From the NCBI GenBank assembly GCA_009760855.2, contig WPIO01000031.1:3323501-3387500 (forward strand): a stretch of 64,000 nt of DNA, read 5' to 3'. The notes under the pieces were generated by a model. The model was given only the letters and a program-made list of their open reading frames with translations, did no database searches and was not told where the DNA came from. Source of the stretch: Cristatella mucedo (taxonomy: Eukaryota > Bryozoa > Phylactolaemata > Cristatellidae). A program made the position numbers and the translations under genes. Positions 60,778-64,000 of the stretch are shown here, one piece after another; the first letter of the stretch is position 1, and each line of letters starts with the position of its first letter.

Positions 60778-62583
60778 CTGACGCAGCTTTGATGTCTCGG
60801 CATCGCAGGAGCTCAAAGTAGACGCTGAAGCAGCGCAGCAGAGTCCTGTGCTCGGCCGACGACTCGAGCCTCGCGACAGACGACAGCAGCCTCCGAGCGC
60901 GCCCGACGACGTGCACCTGCCGCTCGAGGTCCACGTAGGCGTGCAGCAGGGTGAGGCTGTGCGGAAAAGTCGCTATACCGAGCTCGAGAACCTGCCGAAG
61001 GCAGCGCAAGGCGCCCGGCACACTCAGCCGGCGATGCAGCTGCAGCAGGCTGACGCAGTCGAGCATCAGGCGCCGGGCGGCGGCCGATCGCTCGGCGCCA
61101 CCGCCGCTGTCCTCAATGCTTCCCCCTCCGCAGTGCCGCTGGCCGCCAGGCAACAGGCACCGCATACCGGCGCCGGCCGCATCGCCGATCGCTCGAGGAT
61201 CGGCGGACCCTGCGAGGCTATCCAGGGCGGCACAGCAGAACGCCAGCGCGGAGTAGCGGAGCGGCACCGCCGCCGCCTTCCTCGCGTCGTCATCGCTGGC
61301 CGCGGCCGAATGCAAGCGATCAGCCTCGTCCTCCACTGCCGCCCGCAGCACGGCCTTGGCCTTCAACAGCTGCGGAGCAGTGAGGCGGCCTGACGCCGCG
61401 GCGGCCGCAGTCACCGGCAGGGGCGTGCCGAGCGCAAAGCTGCCGAGCACGAAGCGCAGCCTGTCTGCCGCCACGGTGGCGGGGCTTCCAACGCTGGCGC
61501 TGCCGGCCGCCACCGCTGCAGCGCACTCTGCTCGTGCCAGAGCGGCCAACGCCAGGACGGCGCTGGTCGACAGGCATCGACCGCTGAGCTGCTGCTGCTG
61601 ACTGCCTGCGACCAGCTGCTGCTGCTGCTCGGCGGCCAGCAGCACGGCTCCGTAGGTCCGCCACGCAGCGGCCTCGTTGCCCAGCGTCCGCTCCGCGTCA
61701 GCGTAGGTGCACATGACGACGGCATCGTTGCAGCACGCCCGACCCTGCAGCTTGACCTTGAGCAGCTGCTTCAGCTTCCTGCACTCGGCTGCCAGCGCCG
61801 CCGCTGCAGAGCTCCCAGCCTCCAGCTTCGCCTCCGCCACTTCTCCGCTGCCGCCGTCTCTGCGGCTGCCGCCGACGCGGTCGCTTGCGGCTTGCCGACT
61901 CGCTCGCAGCCGGGCACAGAGCGCCCAGTGACGCACGTCGCGCAGGATGAGCGAGCGCAGCGCAAGGGCGTCGGCCCTGCTGCTGCCGCCGCCGCCGAAC
62001 TCGGGCACGCTCTCGAGCTGTGCCAGGCAGTTGGCGACGAAGCCCTCCCTCAGGTGGCAGCCGGCGCTCGGCCTCGCGACGAGGCCTCGGCCGGGCCCGA
62101 CGACGGTGGCGGCGACGACGGGCAGCTCCAGAGCGAGGCTGTCGGGACTCTCGGGCATCGCCGTCGCGGGCAGCCGCCCGCCGCGCCCTCCGGACGGCGG
62201 GCGATCGGCGCCTTCCTCGGCGTCGTCGCTGGCCGCGGCGACGCCGAGGAAGTCGAGGAAGGCGTGGCACAGCTCGAGCCGCAGCTCCGACGTGGGCAGG
62301 TGAAAGAGAGCCGGCAGGACGGCCTCGGCGGCGACGTCGCGCAGCGCATCGTCCGGCTCGGCGGTCGCGTCCTCCTGCTCCGGGCAGGGCCTCCACGGCA
62401 ACCAGTGGATGCGCTCACGCGTGCACTCGAGCGACAGCCAGGCGGCCGCGAGCACCTCGCTGCTGCTCCTCCTGCGGTGGTGTTCGGCCGCCGCCGCCGT
62501 GCCGACGGCATCGTCGGCCGCGGATTGGGTGCAGACGGCATGCCGGGCGAGCGTCAGCTCTTCTTCGGCCGTCTCTTCGTGAG
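60778..62583 (-). CDS. NRDE2: NRDE2-family protein, large internal exon
   Basis: A 1,806-bp exon, two bases plus 601 codons plus one base, between an acceptor ending ATTGCAG at 62590-62584 and a GTGACA donor at 60777. NRDE2 proteins are nuclear, HAT-repeat-like factors tied to RNA surveillance (human NRDE2 binds the exosome helicase MTR4) and, in C. elegans, to nuclear RNAi. The evidence is a family-typical block: WLPWRP at exon residues 60-65, then PALFHLP, SELRLELCHAFLDFLGVA. Further on are helical repeat-like segments, including ECRKLKQLLKVKLQG, YADAERTLGNEAAAWRTYGA and ATFPHSLTLLHAYVDLERQ. The exon is very GC-rich with alanine runs and sits in AT-rich introns. Sequence upstream in the same frame (to 62848) is His/Phe-rich microsatellite translation and looks intronic. 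About 350 N-terminal residues expected from vertebrate relatives are absent from the window. Family call good; precise function inferred. Confidence 0.85.
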
Positions 62584-62632
62584 CTGCAATAATGACAATT
62601 AATACAAATAAATGAATATTAATAACAAATAA

Positions 62633-62694
62633 TAATAAAAAATAACAATAATAACAAAAATAATGATGATGATGATGATGGCGGCGATGATGAT
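62633..62694. repeat. ATA/ATG microsatellite
   Basis: AATAATAA then GATGATGATG in the intron just 5' of the NRDE2-like exon (minus sense). It gives a His/Phe-rich read-through frame. Confidence 0.9.
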
Positions 62695-62857
62695 GTCGGG
62701 TCCAGCCGCGGCTGGTTCGTGCGGCCGTCGTGGACGACTGGGAGATGAACCTCGAGATGATGCCAGAAGGGACAGGCTCGAGTGCGCTCGCATTCGGGTA
62801 GAGTTGCAGGAAAGCCGAGTCAAGAGTGCGGAGGGTGTTAACAGACAATGAAATATG

Positions 62858-62995
62858 AATATATTGCGTTTGTATGGCACCTCAAGAGAGCTTCTAGCCA
62901 GGCGCATAGCCGGGCATGTGCCGAAGCGCTAGAGCCAACGACCTCGGCGGCCGTCAAAGGCGAGCACCTTTACCCCCTGGACCAAATCCGAGCCA
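62858..62995 (-). mobile_element. SINE family S1, diverged
   Basis: GCGTTTGTATGGCACCTCAA tail, AGCCAACGACCTCGGCGG, and ACCAAATCCGAGCC at the head end. Diverged copy upstream of the NRDE2-like exon. Confidence 0.55.
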
Positions 62996-63599
62996 ATCAC
63001 TCACCAGTGTAAACATTACGGCAAGCGTATAACGCCCTTCTCGCAAATGTTGACTTAGATGGAATCTCTCTATGGTATCTTTTGGCAACACTTGATACTT
63101 ACTATTGATGACCCAGTCCTTTCGAGTGCCTGCTATCTCGCCTAGGTAACACTGGCACAGCCCTGCAATGGTTTAGGTCCTATCGCAGATGGAGATTTCA
63201 GAGCTTTGATGTCATGGAGAACAGTTATCCGAGGAGCCTTTTAAGAATAGGGATACCTCAGATACCTCTGCGCTGTTCCACTTCTTGTCACAATTCGTAG
63301 TCATTCTCTTTCCGTGTAATCGTTGAGCACAATCAAGGATTTCGGAGCTTGTCTAGCATGCTGACAAAAAAGCAGAGAAAGCAAAGATCTGCTTTAAGAT
63401 CCTGGGCTGGGTACAGTGCCGACACGGGAGCAGTTAATCAAGTAGATGGTTGAGGGTCGACACCTGTATTTTAGGATTGTATATCTGCAATTCTGCTATG
63501 TTCTCATAACTAGGCTTGGCTTCAGTTGCGACTGAGTGATGAGACCAACAATAGTACTCATAGGTCAGTTCGTCGACAGTTAGTCCGTCCTAATCTTCT

Positions 63600-64000
63600 A
63601 TAATAGTAATAATAATAATACACTTGATAAAGCGCCCTCAGAGAACTCAATCTCTTTCTAGGCGCTTTACATTTACTGCAAAGGAATTCTACGTTTTTTC
63701 AAGCCTACGCATAGTAGTCTTACCTATTTCACTTGCTGATGTGATTGCCAAGCACAATCTAGGCTTTCACTTCTATGCGGATGACACTCAGTTGTATCTT
63801 TGCTTTGATCCCTCCCAGCCTTCGAGCACCTCAAATTCTCTCAACTCACTTGCTGCATGTATTGATGACATCTGCTGATGGATGGCAGCAAATTTTCTTA
63901 AACTAAACGATGAAAAAACTTATTAGTTATGGGCAAACCCAGCGTGATTCAGAAATTGGGAAGGCTGCCGCTCAAAATTGGCTCTGCCAGCATATCTCCT
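63600..64000 (+). mobile_element. LINE reverse-transcriptase fragment, running off the right edge
   Basis: After a minus-oriented L-A tail (63603-63680), plus-strand translation gives GFHFYADDTQLYLCFDPSQP, then SLAACIDDIC, a stop, and WMAANFLKLNDEKT. YADD is the catalytic RT motif and the following blocks are the usual CR1/L2 order. Stops interrupt the frame, so it is dead. It continues past the window. Confidence 0.85.

Noticed and set aside
62590-62848. N-terminal extension of the large NRDE2 exon read through to 62848
   Set aside because: It translates an ATA/ATG microsatellite (His and Phe/Tyr runs) and a good acceptor lies at 62590-62584.

Overview
This is animal (metazoan) nuclear DNA. 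It has spliced protein genes with GT-AG introns, a PAR-type bZIP transcription factor, an NRDE2-family gene, tRNA-derived SINEs, 5'-truncated non-LTR retrotransposons and very abundant CA, GA, CATC and CTG microsatellites. The repeat style, with SINE and LINE tails ending in (ATT)n and a mosaic of CpG-rich and AT-rich blocks, suggests a marine invertebrate, perhaps a lophotrochozoan. The species cannot be named from the sequence alone. There are no bacterial operons, rRNA genes or CRISPR arrays.

Two protein genes can be supported, both on the minus strand. The first (12213 to 9837) is a two-exon bZIP factor of the PAR/CES-2/giant class, predicted at 605 residues. A long, low-complexity, alanine-rich first exon carries a PLDFS motif, and the second exon carries the basic region and zipper. 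The second (62583 to 57422) is the 3' part of an NRDE2-family gene, whose human relative works with nuclear RNA surveillance. Three exons are clear. Their reading phases show that one short exon between 59631 and 57676 is unaccounted for, and the N-terminal exons lie beyond the right edge or in unrecognised sequence. I see no functional link between the two genes.

Layout: 1-8.3 kb, repeats and decayed LINE/SINE copies, with an AT-microsatellite pair flanked by inverted repeats at 3.47-3.82 kb. 8.3-12.3 kb, CpG-rich DNA with the bZIP gene. 12.3-19.3 kb, microsatellites, a 21/24-bp minisatellite and LINE remnants. 19.3-21.2 kb, a CpG-rich island with promoter-like motifs but no proven gene. 21.2-34.6 kb, microsatellites, SINEs, LINE ends, a 9-bp minisatellite and two weak candidate exons on the plus strand. 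34.7-38 and 40.4-42.7 kb, further CpG-rich blocks without recognised genes. 43-57 kb, AT-rich DNA with SINEs, a nested SINE pair, long GA and GTCTGTCTCT arrays and a small CpG block at 54.5 kb. 57.4-62.6 kb, the NRDE2-like gene. 62.6-64 kb, intronic repeats and a LINE reverse-transcriptase fragment running off the edge.

Open frames elsewhere are mostly products of simple repeats or of stop-poor CpG-rich DNA and were not called as genes. Splice sites, joined frames and family assignments were worked out by reading; no database search was run. Repeat boundaries are approximate.
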